Of a stretch of 64,000 nt of DNA, positions 38,298 to 47,659 are shown in pieces. The DNA lies in NCBI RefSeq assembly GCF_000327065.1, contig NC_019936.1, positions 3,128,001 to 3,192,000 on the forward strand, read 5' to 3'. The stretch comes from Stutzerimonas stutzeri RCH2 (GTDB lineage Bacteria; Pseudomonadota; Gammaproteobacteria; Pseudomonadales; Pseudomonadaceae). The position numbers and the translations under genes are program-made. The notes under the pieces are model-generated. The model had not been told where the DNA came from. It saw only the letters and a program-made list of their open reading frames with translations, and did no database searches. The number at the start of each line of letters is the position of its first letter. Position 1 is the stretch's first letter.

Positions 38298-38313
38298 CGG
38301 CACGCCCCTTGCT
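38298..38313 (+). promoter_or_regulatory. Sigma54-like promoter close to the flgA start
   Basis: CGGCACGCCCCTTGCT matches the -24/-12 consensus except at the first base. The predicted transcription start falls near 38324, one base before the first ATG of flgA, so either the mRNA is almost leaderless or translation begins further in. Confidence 0.6.
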
Positions 38314-38324
38314 TTGGTTGGGAT

Positions 38325-39077
38325 ATGAACGTCCATATGACCATTTTCCGGCGCAGTCGCCAGATGCTGTGCGGCTACTTGCTACTCACAGCGCTGTGCG
38401 CGATGAGTCAATTCACACACGCATCAACCATGTCACACCCTGACCAGCTTATCGACGTGACTGAGCAGTTTCTTGAGCGCGCAGTAGTGGACTATTTAAA
38501 TCGCAGCAGCATCGTTGCGCGCCACGAAATCGCAGTCAGCCGCCTGGACCCCAGACTGCGCCTGAATCAATGCGACCAGCCGCTTGCGGCGAGCTTCGCT
38601 AATTCTGCGCCCCCCATAGGACGAGTCACGGTACGGGTAAGTTGCGAAGGCAATGCCCCCTGGTCAGTGTTCGTCCCGGCGCAGGTCCGACTCTACCGCG
38701 AGGTGGTCGTCGCCAATCGATCATTACTGCGTGATACGGTATTGGCCGACGCTGATGTGAGCCTCGCCGAGCGGGACGTGTCGAACCTCAACCAAGGCTA
38801 TCTGACGCGACTCGACGAAGTACTGGGCAACAAGCTCACCCGCCCCGTACAGCCAGATCAGGTGATCACACCCAACCAAATGGAGCTGGCCAAGGTCGTA
38901 CGGAAAGGCGATCAGGTCGTCATTACAGCCAGGAGCGGATCCATCAGCGTCCGGATGCCAGGCGAGGCGATGACGGATGGCGTCCCGGGCAAGCAGATCC
39001 CTGTTAAAAACCAGCGCTCTGGTCGAATAATCAAAGCCCGCGTTACTGGCCCCGGTCAGGTTGAAGTTGCAATGTAG
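38325..39077 (+). CDS. flgA: Flagellar P-ring assembly chaperone FlgA
   Basis: A periplasmic chaperone of up to 250 residues needed for P-ring assembly. It has a signal peptide (FRRSRQMLCGYLLLTALCAMSQFTHA) and an SAF-type C-terminal region (QPDQVITPNQMELAKVVRKGDQVVITARSGSISVRMPGEAMTDGVPGKQIPVKNQRSGRIIKARV). The start is uncertain: ATG 38325 is the longest, but the sigma54 element places the mRNA start at about 38324; ATG 38337 (MTIFRRSR) would leave a 12-nt leader. Divergent from cheV, upstream of flgM. Confidence 0.93.
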   Translation: MNVHMTIFRRSRQMLCGYLLLTALCAMSQFTHASTMSHPDQLIDVTEQFLERAVVDYLNRSSIVARHEIAVSRLDPRLRLNQCDQPLAASFANSAPPIGRVTVRVSCEGNAPWSVFVPAQVRLYREVVVANRSLLRDTVLADADVSLAERDVSNLNQGYLTRLDEVLGNKLTRPVQPDQVITPNQMELAKVVRKGDQVVITARSGSISVRMPGEAMTDGVPGKQIPVKNQRSGRIIKARVTGPGQVEVAM

Positions 39078-39127
39078 CTGCAATGGGCCTGGCGCACTTT
39101 TCCGGTGTGCGATCCCGAAAAAAAAGC

Positions 39128-39154
39128 TAAAGTTTGCTCCATTGTTGCCGAACA
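39128..39154 (+). promoter_or_regulatory. Sigma28 (FliA) promoter of flgM
   Basis: TAAA at 39128-39131 and GCCGAACA at 39147-39154 are separated by exactly 15 bases, matching the FliA consensus TAAA-N15-GCCGATAA in the -35 and the first five -10 bases. A start near 39160 would give a leader of about 31 nt before flgM. Confidence 0.78.
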
Positions 39155-39190
39155 CATGGCAAGCGTCCTGATTCCTTCGAGGTTTGCATC

Positions 39191-39520
39191 ATGGTCATCG
39201 ACTTCAATCGACCGAACAGCCCATTGAACGCCCCTAACGGGCGCAGCAGTGTGCAAGGTAACGAGCGTCCCACCGGCACCCCAGCAGAGCCCGCAGGCGA
39301 CGCACCGAAAACCGGCAGCGCGAGTACCAGCACTGGTGACACCGTACAGCTGAGCCCCGAAGCCCAGCGCCTGCAACAGGCGACCGACAAGCTCAACGAG
39401 CAACCTGCGGTCGATCAGGAGCGGGTATCCAAGCTTAAGCAGGCCATTGCTGACGGTTCCTATCAGGTCGACAGCAAGCGTGTTGCAGCCAAGTTATTGG
39501 CTTTCGAAACGCAGCGCTGA
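39191..39520 (+). CDS. flgM: Anti-sigma28 factor FlgM
   Basis: A 109-residue anti-sigma factor that holds FliA until the hook is complete and is then exported. The first half is low-complexity Pro/Ser/Thr-rich, as expected of its disordered export region; the C-terminal half ([20 protein letters not shown]...[33 protein letters not shown]) is the sigma28-binding part. ATG 39191 follows GAGG and the sigma28 promoter; a frame from 39134 would start upstream of the mRNA. Confidence 0.95.
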   Translation: MVIDFNRPNSPLNAPNGRSSVQGNERPTGTPAEPAGDAPKTGSASTSTGDTVQLSPEAQRLQQATDKLNEQPAVDQERVSKLKQAIADGSYQVDSKRVAAKLLAFETQR

Positions 39521-39556
39521 GCCTGATCCCACTCGCGAGCACGCCCAGAGTCTGAA

Positions 39557-40027
39557 ATGAACGAAACCACCCTGCTGGAGCAGCTGACCGATGATATCGG
39601 CATGGCCCGCGAACTCCTTGAGCTGATCGACCAGGAATTCAAAGCACTGAGCGATCGCAACCTGACGGAGCTGGAAGCGCTGCTCACCAAGAAGCAGCCG
39701 TTGCTTGCTCTGCTTGGCCAGCACGGAGCCCTGCGCAGCCAGTGGCTGATAGATCAGCAGCTGAGCGCCGATCGTGCAGGACTGGAAAATGCCGTGAGCA
39801 AATACCAAGAAGGCGCCAGCATTCTGGAAACAGCTCAGCTGCTCGAAGCCGAGCTTGAGAACTGTCGTGGCGCCAACGAGCGCAATGGCCGATTGATCCG
39901 CGCGAACCAGGGAGCACTTGGAAGCATGTTAAGCATTCTCCAAGGCAAGGACGACACGCCCAGCCTGTATGACAATCGCGGCGGCGCCTCCAAAAGCAAG
40001 CAGCAGCGGCCCCTGAGCCAAGCCTGA
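39557..40027 (+). CDS. flgN: Flagellar export chaperone FlgN
   Basis: A 156-residue cytoplasmic chaperone for FlgK and FlgL. It is a predicted helical coiled coil (TLLEQLTDDIGMARELLELIDQEFKALSDRNLTELEALLTKKQPLLALLGQH) with the QGALGSMLSILQGKDDTPSLYDNRG ending typical of the family. It lies 36 bp after flgM on the same transcript. Confidence 0.94.
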   Translation: MNETTLLEQLTDDIGMARELLELIDQEFKALSDRNLTELEALLTKKQPLLALLGQHGALRSQWLIDQQLSADRAGLENAVSKYQEGASILETAQLLEAELENCRGANERNGRLIRANQGALGSMLSILQGKDDTPSLYDNRGGASKSKQQRPLSQA

Positions 40028-40085
40028 ATCAACGCACCAGGACACAACGTGATGGTTATGAAGATGTGCCAGGGATCCGCGGACC

Positions 40086-40832
40086 GTGTCTAGCCTACTT
40101 CTGGACGAAGAAGGTCCGCAGCCGCCGAAACTTCTTACGGCGCCCCTAGAGATATACGCCAATCTGCGGCCACTCATCGATAACAACACCCCCCTCACCC
40201 TGCGCTTTAACGAGCGTAGTCAGCGTTATCAGACCTTCCTTGTGGAAATGAATCGCGAGACCGGTTGGATTGCGCTCGACGAATTGATTCCGAATGATGG
40301 CGAGCGCTTCCTGTTACAGGGCGAAGCCTTTCATATCGAAGGCTTCTATGAGGGAGCACGGGTTTCCTGGGCGAATGACGAGAAAGTCCACGTCGGCGAA
40401 ATAGATGGCGCTCGCTGTTACTGGATACCGACCCCAGCGGAACTGACCTACCATCAGCGCCGCAACGCCTACCGCGCGCAACTGAAAGAGCCAGCCGTTG
40501 CCGCCCAGCTTGGTGGTGCCGCTTTACGCAAAGCATTGGAAGGCAGGCTGCTCGATATCTCAGCTACTGGCTGCAAGCTCAGCATCAAAGGCAATCAACA
40601 AGCCAGCCTGCAAACCGGACAGGTGTACGAGCTGTCAGCAAGATTATCGATAGGGACCATCCAGGCAGCAGTCGAGCTGCGACATCTGGTGATTGATGAG
40701 AAGCTTGATGCTTCCCTATGCGGACTGCGCTTTCACCGCCTTAGCGGCCTCACACAACGCCACATCGAGCGCCTGGTCTATCAACTGCAGCGCGACGCCC
40801 GTCGCGAGACGGCCGAAAGCCCTTTCGGCTAA
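40086..40832 (+). CDS. flgZ: Flagellar brake protein, YcgR/FlgZ type with PilZ domain (GTG start)
   Basis: A 248-residue c-di-GMP effector. The N-terminal YcgR domain (about 20-115) is followed by a PilZ domain. The usual RxxxR c-di-GMP signature is visible as QRRNAYRAQL near residue 124, with the later D-x-S-x-x-G element as DISATGCKL. It slows flagellar rotation when c-di-GMP is high. The only good start is GTG 40086. It follows flgN by 58 bp, as in other Pseudomonas. Confidence 0.92.
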   Translation: MSSLLLDEEGPQPPKLLTAPLEIYANLRPLIDNNTPLTLRFNERSQRYQTFLVEMNRETGWIALDELIPNDGERFLLQGEAFHIEGFYEGARVSWANDEKVHVGEIDGARCYWIPTPAELTYHQRRNAYRAQLKEPAVAAQLGGAALRKALEGRLLDISATGCKLSIKGNQQASLQTGQVYELSARLSIGTIQAAVELRHLVIDEKLDASLCGLRFHRLSGLTQRHIERLVYQLQRDARRETAESPFG

Positions 40833-40924
40833 CGCATCAGCGATCCCACCGCCGCAAGCGCAGCCCCAGCCTTACCGCCCAGACTGAGGAAAACTCGTCT
40901 AAACCGGTGCCACGAACGAGAAAA

Positions 40925-41001
40925 TGGCGTCCCAGAGAGGGGTCGAACCTCCAACCTTCCCCTTAGGAGGGGGATGCTCTATCCGATTGAGCTACTGGGA
41001 C
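40925..41001 (-). tRNA. tRNA-Arg (anticodon CCT)
   Basis: A complete 77-nt cloverleaf on the minus strand with acceptor GTCCCAG/CTGGGAC, discriminator G and encoded CCA. The anticodon loop CTCCTAA gives anticodon CCU (DNA CCT), reading AGG. The T-arm GGTTCGACCCC is present. Confidence 0.95.
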
Positions 41002-41259
41002 GTAATTGCGCGCCGAATGTTAGCGAGCCAAACACCATTTGTCATGCCTAAGGCCGTTATTGCTGACTTCTACACGAACTCAGCCTGGCCATTCTTGCAT
41101 ATTGCACGACGCCATAAGGCCTGCCGTGCAAAGCGCACGCCAAACACATCCTATAATTGATATAACTAATTGATTTCAAAGGATTTTATTTACTATCAGT
41201 CTTGGCATACCTGCTGCAAAGGAGAAGCAACCTAAACGTGACGCGAAGGATGACGCCTC

Positions 41260-41472
41260 ATGAAACAGCCGGTTTATCTCCTCACCGCAGGTTTCGCACT
41301 TGCCGCGCTGACCGCCTTGCAATTGCCAGCCGCACAAACACCATCGCCACGGGTTGAAATGAATATGCAGCCGACCTTTCAGCGCACCAGCGCAGATGAG
41401 GGTGCTCGGGTCATCACCCTCACCGGCAGCGAAACCAACACACGTCCACAGCCTCAGCGCTGGGTTTTTTAA
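41260..41472 (+). CDS. Small exported protein of unknown function
   Basis: A 70-residue protein with a likely signal peptide (MKQPVYLLTAGFALAALTALQLPAAQ) and a short 45-residue mature part ending in QPQRWVF. I recognise no family. AAGGA stands about 10 bases before the ATG. It lies between tRNA-Arg(CCU) and the next small gene, and the upstream 250 bp looks like a promoter region with AT-rich patches. Whether it is translated is not certain. Confidence 0.6.
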   Translation: MKQPVYLLTAGFALAALTALQLPAAQTPSPRVEMNMQPTFQRTSADEGARVITLTGSETNTRPQPQRWVF

Positions 41473-41514
41473 GCCGCCTCGAAACGCAATCGTTCCAAAA
41501 AGGAGAGAGGTTCG

Positions 41515-41700
41515 ATGTCAAAATTCGCACTTACCTGTTTAGCCATGACTGCCGCATGCCTGTACGGAGCCTTCCTAGCCCCAGAGCTCACGAACAGTCT
41601 CATCCAGGCGAGCCGGGCCGGAATAGGTGTCTTTGGCACGCTGTTCATTCTGGCGATGCTTATCGGGCGCAGGATCAAATTCGACCCAGTGCTTCGCTAG
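41515..41700 (+). CDS. Small membrane protein of unknown function
   Basis: A 61-residue protein with two hydrophobic segments (about 4-22 and 37-53; FALTCLAMTAACLYGAFLA and GIGVFGTLFILAMLIG) and a basic end (RRIKFDPVLR). A strong AAGGAGAG ribosome-binding site lies about 9 bases before the ATG, the best evidence that it is a gene. It follows the preceding small gene by 42 bp and may be co-transcribed. No family recognised. Confidence 0.66.
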   Translation: MSKFALTCLAMTAACLYGAFLAPELTNSLIQASRAGIGVFGTLFILAMLIGRRIKFDPVLR

Positions 41701-41925
41701 CTGATGATGATGAGCAGGTCCGGATCCGCATAGGGCACTGCTTCACAATAGAGGCACATTGATGGCACAGCGACTTTACTAATCGCTCAGACGACGTACA
41801 ATTGGCGCCATGAAGCCGTCTAGAGATTTTTCGGTGATAAGACGGAACAGCAAGTACTGTTGGTTGTCAGACCGGTGACCACCCCGGCAATACGCCAGCA
41901 CGCCCACCTGACTAACCGGTTAATT

Positions 41926-42252
41926 ATGCGCCCTATGAAACAGGCAGTTTATTCCAGCCGCACGGCTGACAAGTTCGTCGTTCGCCTTCCCGATGGCATG
42001 CGCGAGCGCATCGCTGAAGTCGCACGCAACCACCATCGCAGCATGAACTCAGAGATCATTGCGAGGCTGGAGCAGAGTCTTTTACAGGAAGGTGCGCTGG
42101 ACGATGATCTCAGCATGCGCTTGGACAGTCCTGAGCTTTCCCTGCATGAGCGAGAGCTTTTGCAACGCTTCAGACAGCTCGCGCATCGCCAGCAGAACGC
42201 GCTGATCGCCCTGATTGCGCAGGATACCGAGCTGAACAAAGAAGACGACTAA
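41926..42252 (+). CDS. amrZ: Ribbon-helix-helix transcription factor AmrZ
   Basis: A 108-residue Arc/MetJ-type regulator nearly identical to P. aeruginosa AmrZ (AlgZ) in the core [49 protein letters not shown] and the C-terminal [27 protein letters not shown] tetramerisation helix. AmrZ activates alginate genes and type IV pili and represses fleQ and its own gene. ATG 41926 (MRPMKQ) matches the known 108-residue length; a frame from 41860 is too long. The 225-bp upstream region may contain the self-repression site, not identified here. Confidence 0.95.
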   Translation: MRPMKQAVYSSRTADKFVVRLPDGMRERIAEVARNHHRSMNSEIIARLEQSLLQEGALDDDLSMRLDSPELSLHERELLQRFRQLAHRQQNALIALIAQDTELNKEDD

Positions 42253-42262
42253 TTGATCGCGT

Positions 42263-42291
42263 GGCGTGAGAGGCAACAGCCGCCTCACGCC
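42263..42291 (+). terminator. Hairpin after amrZ
   Basis: Arms GGCGTGAG (42263-42270) and CTCACGCC (42284-42291) form an 8-bp stem extendable inward with a small bulge, 10 bp after the amrZ stop. The tail is not T-rich, so terminator function is moderate. Confidence 0.5.
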
Positions 42292-42556
42292 GCCTGCTCT
42301 GCAGGCTCGAGTAAAGTAGACCCCGCCTCCCCTGCGCCTCACCAAACACGACCCAGCCTAATCATGGCGCAGACCGCGCTTATCGTGCCGGCAAGGCAAA
42401 GACTAGACTGCGCGAGGCCGCCCCCCCCCCCGAATCATCAAATGCGGCAACGAACGCTTCGCTGTGGCCCCGCCGCGCCATCGAATGATTGGTCATGAGG
42501 ACTGCTTGTGACACTCCAGGCGAGTCCGCCGACCGCCTGGATATGAGGGAGCTTGT
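42292..42556. other. amrZ-oadB intergenic region with C11 run
   Basis: Apart from the hairpin after amrZ, the 304-bp gap between amrZ and oadB contains no convincing gene. It holds a run of eleven Cs at 42421-42431 and, near the oadB end, CCAGGCG...CGCCTGG arms (about 42515-42541) that could end the oad transcript. Confidence 0.5.
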
Positions 42557-43693
42557 TCAGCCGACGAAGTTGAGCAGAACGCCTGCTGCAACGGCAGAGC
42601 CAATGACGCCCGCCACGTTCGGCCCCATGGCATGCATCAGCAGGAAGTTTTGAGGGTTCGCCTCCAAACCGACCTTGTTAGAGACACGGGCCGCCATCGG
42701 GACCGCCGAAACCCCAGCAGAACCAATCAGCGGATTGATCTTATTCTGGCTGAAGCGGTTCATGATCTTGGCCATGAAGATCCCGGCCGCGGTCCCACCG
42801 CAGAAGGCAACCATTCCCAGGACGAGAATGCCCAGGGTCTTGATCTGCAAAAACGCCTCAGCAGAAAGTTTCGACCCCACCGTTAGACCAAGCGCGATGG
42901 TGACGATGTTGATCAGTGCATTGCGTGACGTGTCGGCCAGGCGGTCTACAACGCCGCATTCGCGCAACAAGTTGCCAAACGCGAACATACCTACCAGCGG
43001 AGCCGCATCGGGCAATAACAGGCCCACCAGAAGGCAGAGCACCAACGGAAAGACAATCTTCTCGACCTGACTGACATGACGCAGCTGCGTCATGACAATC
43101 GCGCGCTCTTCCTTGGTAGTAAGTGCGCGCATGATGGGTGGCTGGATCAAGGGCACCAGCGCCATGTAGGAATAGGCGGCCACTGCAATCGGACCGAGAA
43201 GCTCCGGCGCCAGTTTGGACGTTACAAAGATGGACGTAGGACCATCCGCGCCTCCAATGATGGCGATCGATGCCGCTTCGCGCAGGGTGAACTCCATACC
43301 TGGAATTCCAGCCGCTGTGAGAGCCAGGGCACCGAGCAGGGTAGCAAAGATACCGAACTGCGCAGCCGCACCGAGCAACAGGGTCTTAGGATTGGCAAGC
43401 ATCGGACCGAAGTCCGTCATGGCGCCGACGCCCATGAAAATCAGCAGCGGAAAGACGCTGGTCGGCAAGCCCACTTCATAAAACAAATGAAGGATTCCCG
43501 CGCCCTCTCCCATATTAGCGACTGGAATATTGGCCAGAATGCCGCCGAAACCGATCGGTATCAGCAGCAGAGGCTCGAATCCTTTGCGGATAGCCAGATA
43601 GATCAATCCAAGGCAGACCAGGATCATCAGCGCCTGCCCTGGCTCCAGATGATAGAGACCGGTCCCTTGCCACAGCTTGAGCAACTTATCCAT
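42557..43693 (-). CDS. oadB: Sodium ion-translocating oxaloacetate decarboxylase subunit beta OadB
   Basis: A 378-residue polytopic inner-membrane protein that couples decarboxylation of biotin-bound CO2 to sodium export. Family motifs include [60 protein letters not shown] and [42 protein letters not shown], which include the Asp and Ser/Asn residues implicated in sodium binding. It follows oadA by 10 bp. The length fits the shorter beta subunits (about 375-435). Confidence 0.95.
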   Translation of the reverse strand: MDKLLKLWQGTGLYHLEPGQALMILVCLGLIYLAIRKGFEPLLLIPIGFGGILANIPVANMGEGAGILHLFYEVGLPTSVFPLLIFMGVGAMTDFGPMLANPKTLLLGAAAQFGIFATLLGALALTAAGIPGMEFTLREAASIAIIGGADGPTSIFVTSKLAPELLGPIAVAAYSYMALVPLIQPPIMRALTTKEERAIVMTQLRHVSQVEKIVFPLVLCLLVGLLLPDAAPLVGMFAFGNLLRECGVVDRLADTSRNALINIVTIALGLTVGSKLSAEAFLQIKTLGILVLGMVAFCGGTAAGIFMAKIMNRFSQNKINPLIGSAGVSAVPMAARVSNKVGLEANPQNFLLMHAMGPNVAGVIGSAVAAGVLLNFVG

Positions 43694-43703
43694 GCAACTC
43701 CCC

Positions 43704-45482
43704 TTAAGCGATGCTCAATAAGCTGTCGCCGACCGAAACCGCGTCGCCAACCTTTACATTGACCGAGGCAACCGTGCCGGCCTTGAAGGCCCGGATTTCG
43801 GTTTCCATCTTCATGGCCTCGAGGATGATCACCAGGTCGCCTTCCTGAACCAACTGTCCCGGCTGCACAAGCACCTTGAAGATATTTCCAGCCAACGGCG
43901 CCGCCTGAGGTTCGCCACTGGTTGGCGCAACCGCAGCGGTGCTGGCGGCATTCGCCGGAGCGCCACCGAGGGGTTTGATACCCTCGATATCACCGCCGTC
44001 TGAAACCTGCACAACGAACGATTTGCCATTGACGTCTACGGTATACACCTCCGGCTTGCCAGGTTCGCGCGCCGGCAAATCGCTGCCATTTGGCGCGGGT
44101 TCGAACGCAGCAGGGTTGCCTCGGTTCTCGAGGAATTTCAGTCCGATCTGAGGAAACAACGCATAGGTCAGAACATCATCAATCGAGTCCGCCGCCAGGG
44201 TAATGTTCTTTTCTTGCGCCAGCCCCTTGAGCTCGACGGTCAAGCGCTCCATCTCCGGCTGTAGCAAGTCGGCAGGACGGCAAGTAATCACCTCGGCACC
44301 GTCCAGTACGCGCGCTTGCAGCGCCGAATTGAACGGAGCCGGCGCCGCTCCGTACTCCCCCTTGAGCACACCAGCCGTCTCCTTGGTAATCGACTTGTAG
44401 CGCTCGCCGGTCAGGACGTTGATGACGGCCTGCGTGCCGACAATCTGCGAGGTCGGAGTTACCAGCGGAATGAAGCCCAGGTCCTCGCGGACTCGCGGTA
44501 TTTCCGCGAGGACGTCATCGAATTTGTCCAGGGCGCCTTGCTCCTTGAGCTGGCCTTCCATGTTGGTCAGCATGCCACCCGGGACCTGAGCCACCAGGAT
44601 CCGGGAATCGACACCTCGCAACGTCCCTTCGAACTTTGCGTACTTTTTGCGCACCTCACGGAAGTACGCTGCGATTTCTTCGAGCAACTCCAGATTCAGG
44701 CGAGTATCGCGATCTGTCCCCTGGAAAATCGCGACTACCGACTCAGTCGGCGAGTGGCCGTACGTCATCGAAAGCGAGGAAATAGCGGTATCGACATTGT
44801 CGATACCGGCCTCGACGGCCTTCAGAATCGCGGCAGTGGACAGGCCAGCGGTGGCATGACACTGCATATGGATCGGAATGGCGAGACTGGCCTTCAAACG
44901 CGAGACAAGCTCGAAAGCCATATACGGCGTAAGGATGCCGGCCATGTCCTTGATCGCTACAGAGTCGGCCCCCATGTCTTCGATCTGCTTGGCCAGGTCA
45001 ACCCACATTTCCAGGGTATGCACCGGACTGGTGGTATAGGAAATGGTGCCCTGCGCATGCTTGCCTTGTTGCTTGACCGCGCGCAGAGCGGTTTCCAGAT
45101 TGCGCGGATCGTTCATCGCATCAAAAACACGGAACACGTCGACGCCGTTGACAGCAGCCCGCTCGACGAACTTCTCCACCACATCGTCGGCGTAGTGGCG
45201 GTAGCCCAAGAGGTTCTGTCCACGCAGCAACATTTGCTGGCGGGTGTTGGGCATAGCCTTTTTGAGTTCTCGGATACGCTCCCAGGGGTCTTCTCCCAGG
45301 TAACGGATACATGCATCAAAGGTCGCTCCGCCCCAACTCTCGACCGACCAGAAGCCGACTTGATCGAGCTTAGCGGCGATCGGCAGCATGTCTTCCAGGC
45401 GAACACGGGTGGCAAGGATGGATTGGTGCGCGTCACGCAGCACCACGTCGGTAATGCCGAGCGGCTGTTTAGCAACTGTCAT
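43704..45482 (-). CDS. oadA: Oxaloacetate decarboxylase subunit alpha OadA
   Basis: A 592-residue carboxyltransferase/biotin carrier. The HMGL-like barrel (about 1-280) opens with [19 protein letters not shown] and includes [20 protein letters not shown]; the PYC/OadA domain follows, then a Pro/Ala-rich hinge (about 490-520) and the biotinyl domain with Lys in [12 protein letters not shown] near the C-terminus. ATG 45482 follows GGAGTT; a frame from 45578 starts within oadG. It is flanked by oadG (22 bp) and oadB, so the complete sodium pump is present. Confidence 0.95.
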   Translation of the reverse strand: MTVAKQPLGITDVVLRDAHQSILATRVRLEDMLPIAAKLDQVGFWSVESWGGATFDACIRYLGEDPWERIRELKKAMPNTRQQMLLRGQNLLGYRHYADDVVEKFVERAAVNGVDVFRVFDAMNDPRNLETALRAVKQQGKHAQGTISYTTSPVHTLEMWVDLAKQIEDMGADSVAIKDMAGILTPYMAFELVSRLKASLAIPIHMQCHATAGLSTAAILKAVEAGIDNVDTAISSLSMTYGHSPTESVVAIFQGTDRDTRLNLELLEEIAAYFREVRKKYAKFEGTLRGVDSRILVAQVPGGMLTNMEGQLKEQGALDKFDDVLAEIPRVREDLGFIPLVTPTSQIVGTQAVINVLTGERYKSITKETAGVLKGEYGAAPAPFNSALQARVLDGAEVITCRPADLLQPEMERLTVELKGLAQEKNITLAADSIDDVLTYALFPQIGLKFLENRGNPAAFEPAPNGSDLPAREPGKPEVYTVDVNGKSFVVQVSDGGDIEGIKPLGGAPANAASTAAVAPTSGEPQAAPLAGNIFKVLVQPGQLVQEGDLVIILEAMKMETEIRAFKAGTVASVNVKVGDAVSVGDSLLSIA

Positions 45483-45504
45483 GGAAGGAACTCCCTGTCC
45501 AGAG

Positions 45505-45747
45505 TCATCCGCGTCGCGCGCGGTGTTGATGAATCGCGGCCTGGATGGCTGCAAGAGTATCCGCATCTGTTTCAGCACTCGCTGCCTGGGCAGCCGCTAC
45601 CTGAAGCGGCTGCTCGCTGACGAAGCGGCCGGTCAGATAGGACATCAGGCGAATGCAAAGGATCAACAGAACGAGGAAGGCGAAGACGAAACCGATGCCG
45701 AACAGCATGAGTTCGACGCCTTCGAGCAGGAGTTGGCTGGGGGTCAT
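45505..45747 (-). CDS. oadG: Oxaloacetate decarboxylase subunit gamma OadG
   Basis: An 80-residue subunit with one transmembrane helix ([26 protein letters not shown], about 11-36) and a soluble Ala/Gln-rich tail. OadG anchors the alpha subunit to the membrane pump. The call rests on length, single N-terminal helix and position as the first gene of the oadGAB operon, on the minus strand. Confidence 0.9.
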   Translation of the reverse strand: MTPSQLLLEGVELMLFGIGFVFAFLVLLILCIRLMSYLTGRFVSEQPLQVAAAQAASAETDADTLAAIQAAIHQHRARRG

Positions 45748-45887
45748 CGGGAGTTCCCTTGTCAGCAGCTCAAGCTGCTTGTTATTCGCTGCGTTAGTTC
45801 GGACACGTTTCGCGACACACGAAACGGCCGAACCTTAGCCCGAAACAGCGAAACAAGGCAAACCCCAATAAAGCGCGAAAACGCCAG

Positions 45888-47324
45888 TTACAGCAGAAAA
45901 ATTGTCGCCAATCCGAGGAAAATGAAGAACCCGCCACTATCGGTCATGGCAGTAATCATCACGCTAGCCCCCATCGCCGGGTCACGCCCAAGCCGGGCCA
46001 GCGTCATCGGGATAAGGACCCCCATGAGCGCCGCAAGCAACAGGTTCAACGTCATCGCTGCCGTCATCACCACGCCTAGAGACCAGCTACCGTATAGCCA
46101 ATAGGCAACTGCACCGATTACCCCACCCCACACCAGACCGTTGACCAAGCCAACGCCAACTTCCTTGCGCAACAGCCTGGCAGTATTACCCGTGCCCACC
46201 TGATCAAGAGCCATGGCCCTTACGATCATGGTGATCGTCTGGTTGCCAGAGTTGCCGCCGATGCCTGCGACAATTGGCATCAGGGCTGCCAGGGCCACCA
46301 GCTTCTCGATAGAGCCATCGAAAAGGCCGATCACCCGCGACGCAATGAAAGCGGTAACCAGATTGACTGCCAGCCAGGCCCAACGGTTACGGACGGATTT
46401 CCAGACCGAGGCAAAGATATCTTCCTCCTCGCGCAGACCAGCCATGTTGAGCACTTCGGTTTCGCTCTCTTCACGGATCAGGTCGACCATCTCATCGATA
46501 GTCAGACGGCCGATGAGCTTGCCGCTCTTGTCGACTACTGGAGTCGATACCAAGTCGTAGCGTTCGAATGCCTGGGCGGCGTCGTAGGCATCTTCATCCG
46601 GATGAAATGTCACCGGATCACTGGCCATGACCTCCGCTACCTGTTTTTCCGGATCATTCACCAGTAGCCGCTTGATGGGCAGCACACCCTTGAGCACGCC
46701 GTCGTAATCGACCACGAACAGCTTATCGGTGTGGCCTGGCAGCTCCTTGAGCCGCCGGAGATAACGAAGCACCACTTCCAGGCTAACGTCCTCTCGGATC
46801 GTCACCATCTCGAAGTCCATCAGCGCCCCGACCTGATCCTCTTCGTAAGACAGAGCCGAACGGACTCGCTCACGCTGTTGAGCATCAAGGGTTTCCATCA
46901 GCTCGTGGACGACGTCACGCGGCAGTTCGGGCGCCAGGTCGGCCAGCTCGTCCGCGTCCATTTCTTTAGCAGCGGCAAGCAGCTCGTGATCGTCCATGTC
47001 GGCGATCAGCGTTTCCCGAACCGCATCGGAGACTTCGAGCAGGATGTCGCCGTCGCGCTCGGCCTTGACGAGCTGCCAGACGGTCAATCGCTCATCAAGC
47101 GGTAGCGCCTCGAGGATGTGCGCGACGTCCGCAGGGTGCAGCTCGTCGAGTTTGCGCTGCAGCTCAACGAGGATCTGTCGCGGGTCTTCGCCGGGCTCGC
47201 CTTGCAGGCCGTCCTGGCGATACTCAAGATCCTCACCAAGGCGGTAGCGCTGGAGCAATTCGACCACCTGCGCCAGGCGGTCTTGCAAGGTCTCTTGAGG
47301 CTTTTTTGCTTCTACTTCTGTCAT
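45888..47324 (-). CDS. mgtE: Magnesium transporter MgtE
   Basis: A 478-residue magnesium channel. An N-terminal superhelical N domain (about 30-150; HPADVAHILEALPLDERLTVWQLV) and two CBS domains (about 155-275) precede five membrane helices with GNSGNQTITMIVRAMALDQ, a hallmark MgtE motif. ATG 47324 (MTEVEAKKPQ) is used; a frame from 47372 adds an unlike N-terminus. The gene is single; upstream 335 bp hold no leader element that I can identify. Confidence 0.95.
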   Translation of the reverse strand: MTEVEAKKPQETLQDRLAQVVELLQRYRLGEDLEYRQDGLQGEPGEDPRQILVELQRKLDELHPADVAHILEALPLDERLTVWQLVKAERDGDILLEVSDAVRETLIADMDDHELLAAAKEMDADELADLAPELPRDVVHELMETLDAQQRERVRSALSYEEDQVGALMDFEMVTIREDVSLEVVLRYLRRLKELPGHTDKLFVVDYDGVLKGVLPIKRLLVNDPEKQVAEVMASDPVTFHPDEDAYDAAQAFERYDLVSTPVVDKSGKLIGRLTIDEMVDLIREESETEVLNMAGLREEEDIFASVWKSVRNRWAWLAVNLVTAFIASRVIGLFDGSIEKLVALAALMPIVAGIGGNSGNQTITMIVRAMALDQVGTGNTARLLRKEVGVGLVNGLVWGGVIGAVAYWLYGSWSLGVVMTAAMTLNLLLAALMGVLIPMTLARLGRDPAMGASVMITAMTDSGGFFIFLGLATIFLL

Positions 47325-47659
47325 GGCGCACTCCACCCCCGGCCGGGGAGTGCGCCAGGGGAAATCAATCAATCAGTACGTGATTGGCAAACTGGAAACT
47401 TGAGCGACTACTGGGTAAGTCCATAAGGGAAGGTTGTTCCACAGACCCTAGGGGGCAGATGCGGCAATCATAACATCGCGCTCGCCGGCACGACGCGCTC
47501 AAGCGCAGCCATTGCAGATAGCCGGGATTGAACTGCGCAAATCGACGGTGGCGAAGCCGACATTCTGTCGACGCCTTCACGCCGCGGCGAGACACGAATG
47601 AACGGGCAGCTTTTATTGAGTAGCCTGAGCGACCAGTCGTTCAGTCATGGAGGACGAAC
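47325..47659. other. Divergent promoter region mgtE / DUF4124 gene
   Basis: A 335-bp gap with no recognised gene, RNA or repeat. The two flanking genes are divergent, so it should hold both promoters; I cannot identify a confident -35/-10 pair. Confidence 0.45.

Noticed and set aside
40812..40829. Palindrome GCCGAAAG-CC-CTTTCGGC
   Set aside because: It overlaps the last codons of flgZ and has no T-run, so I did not call it a terminator.
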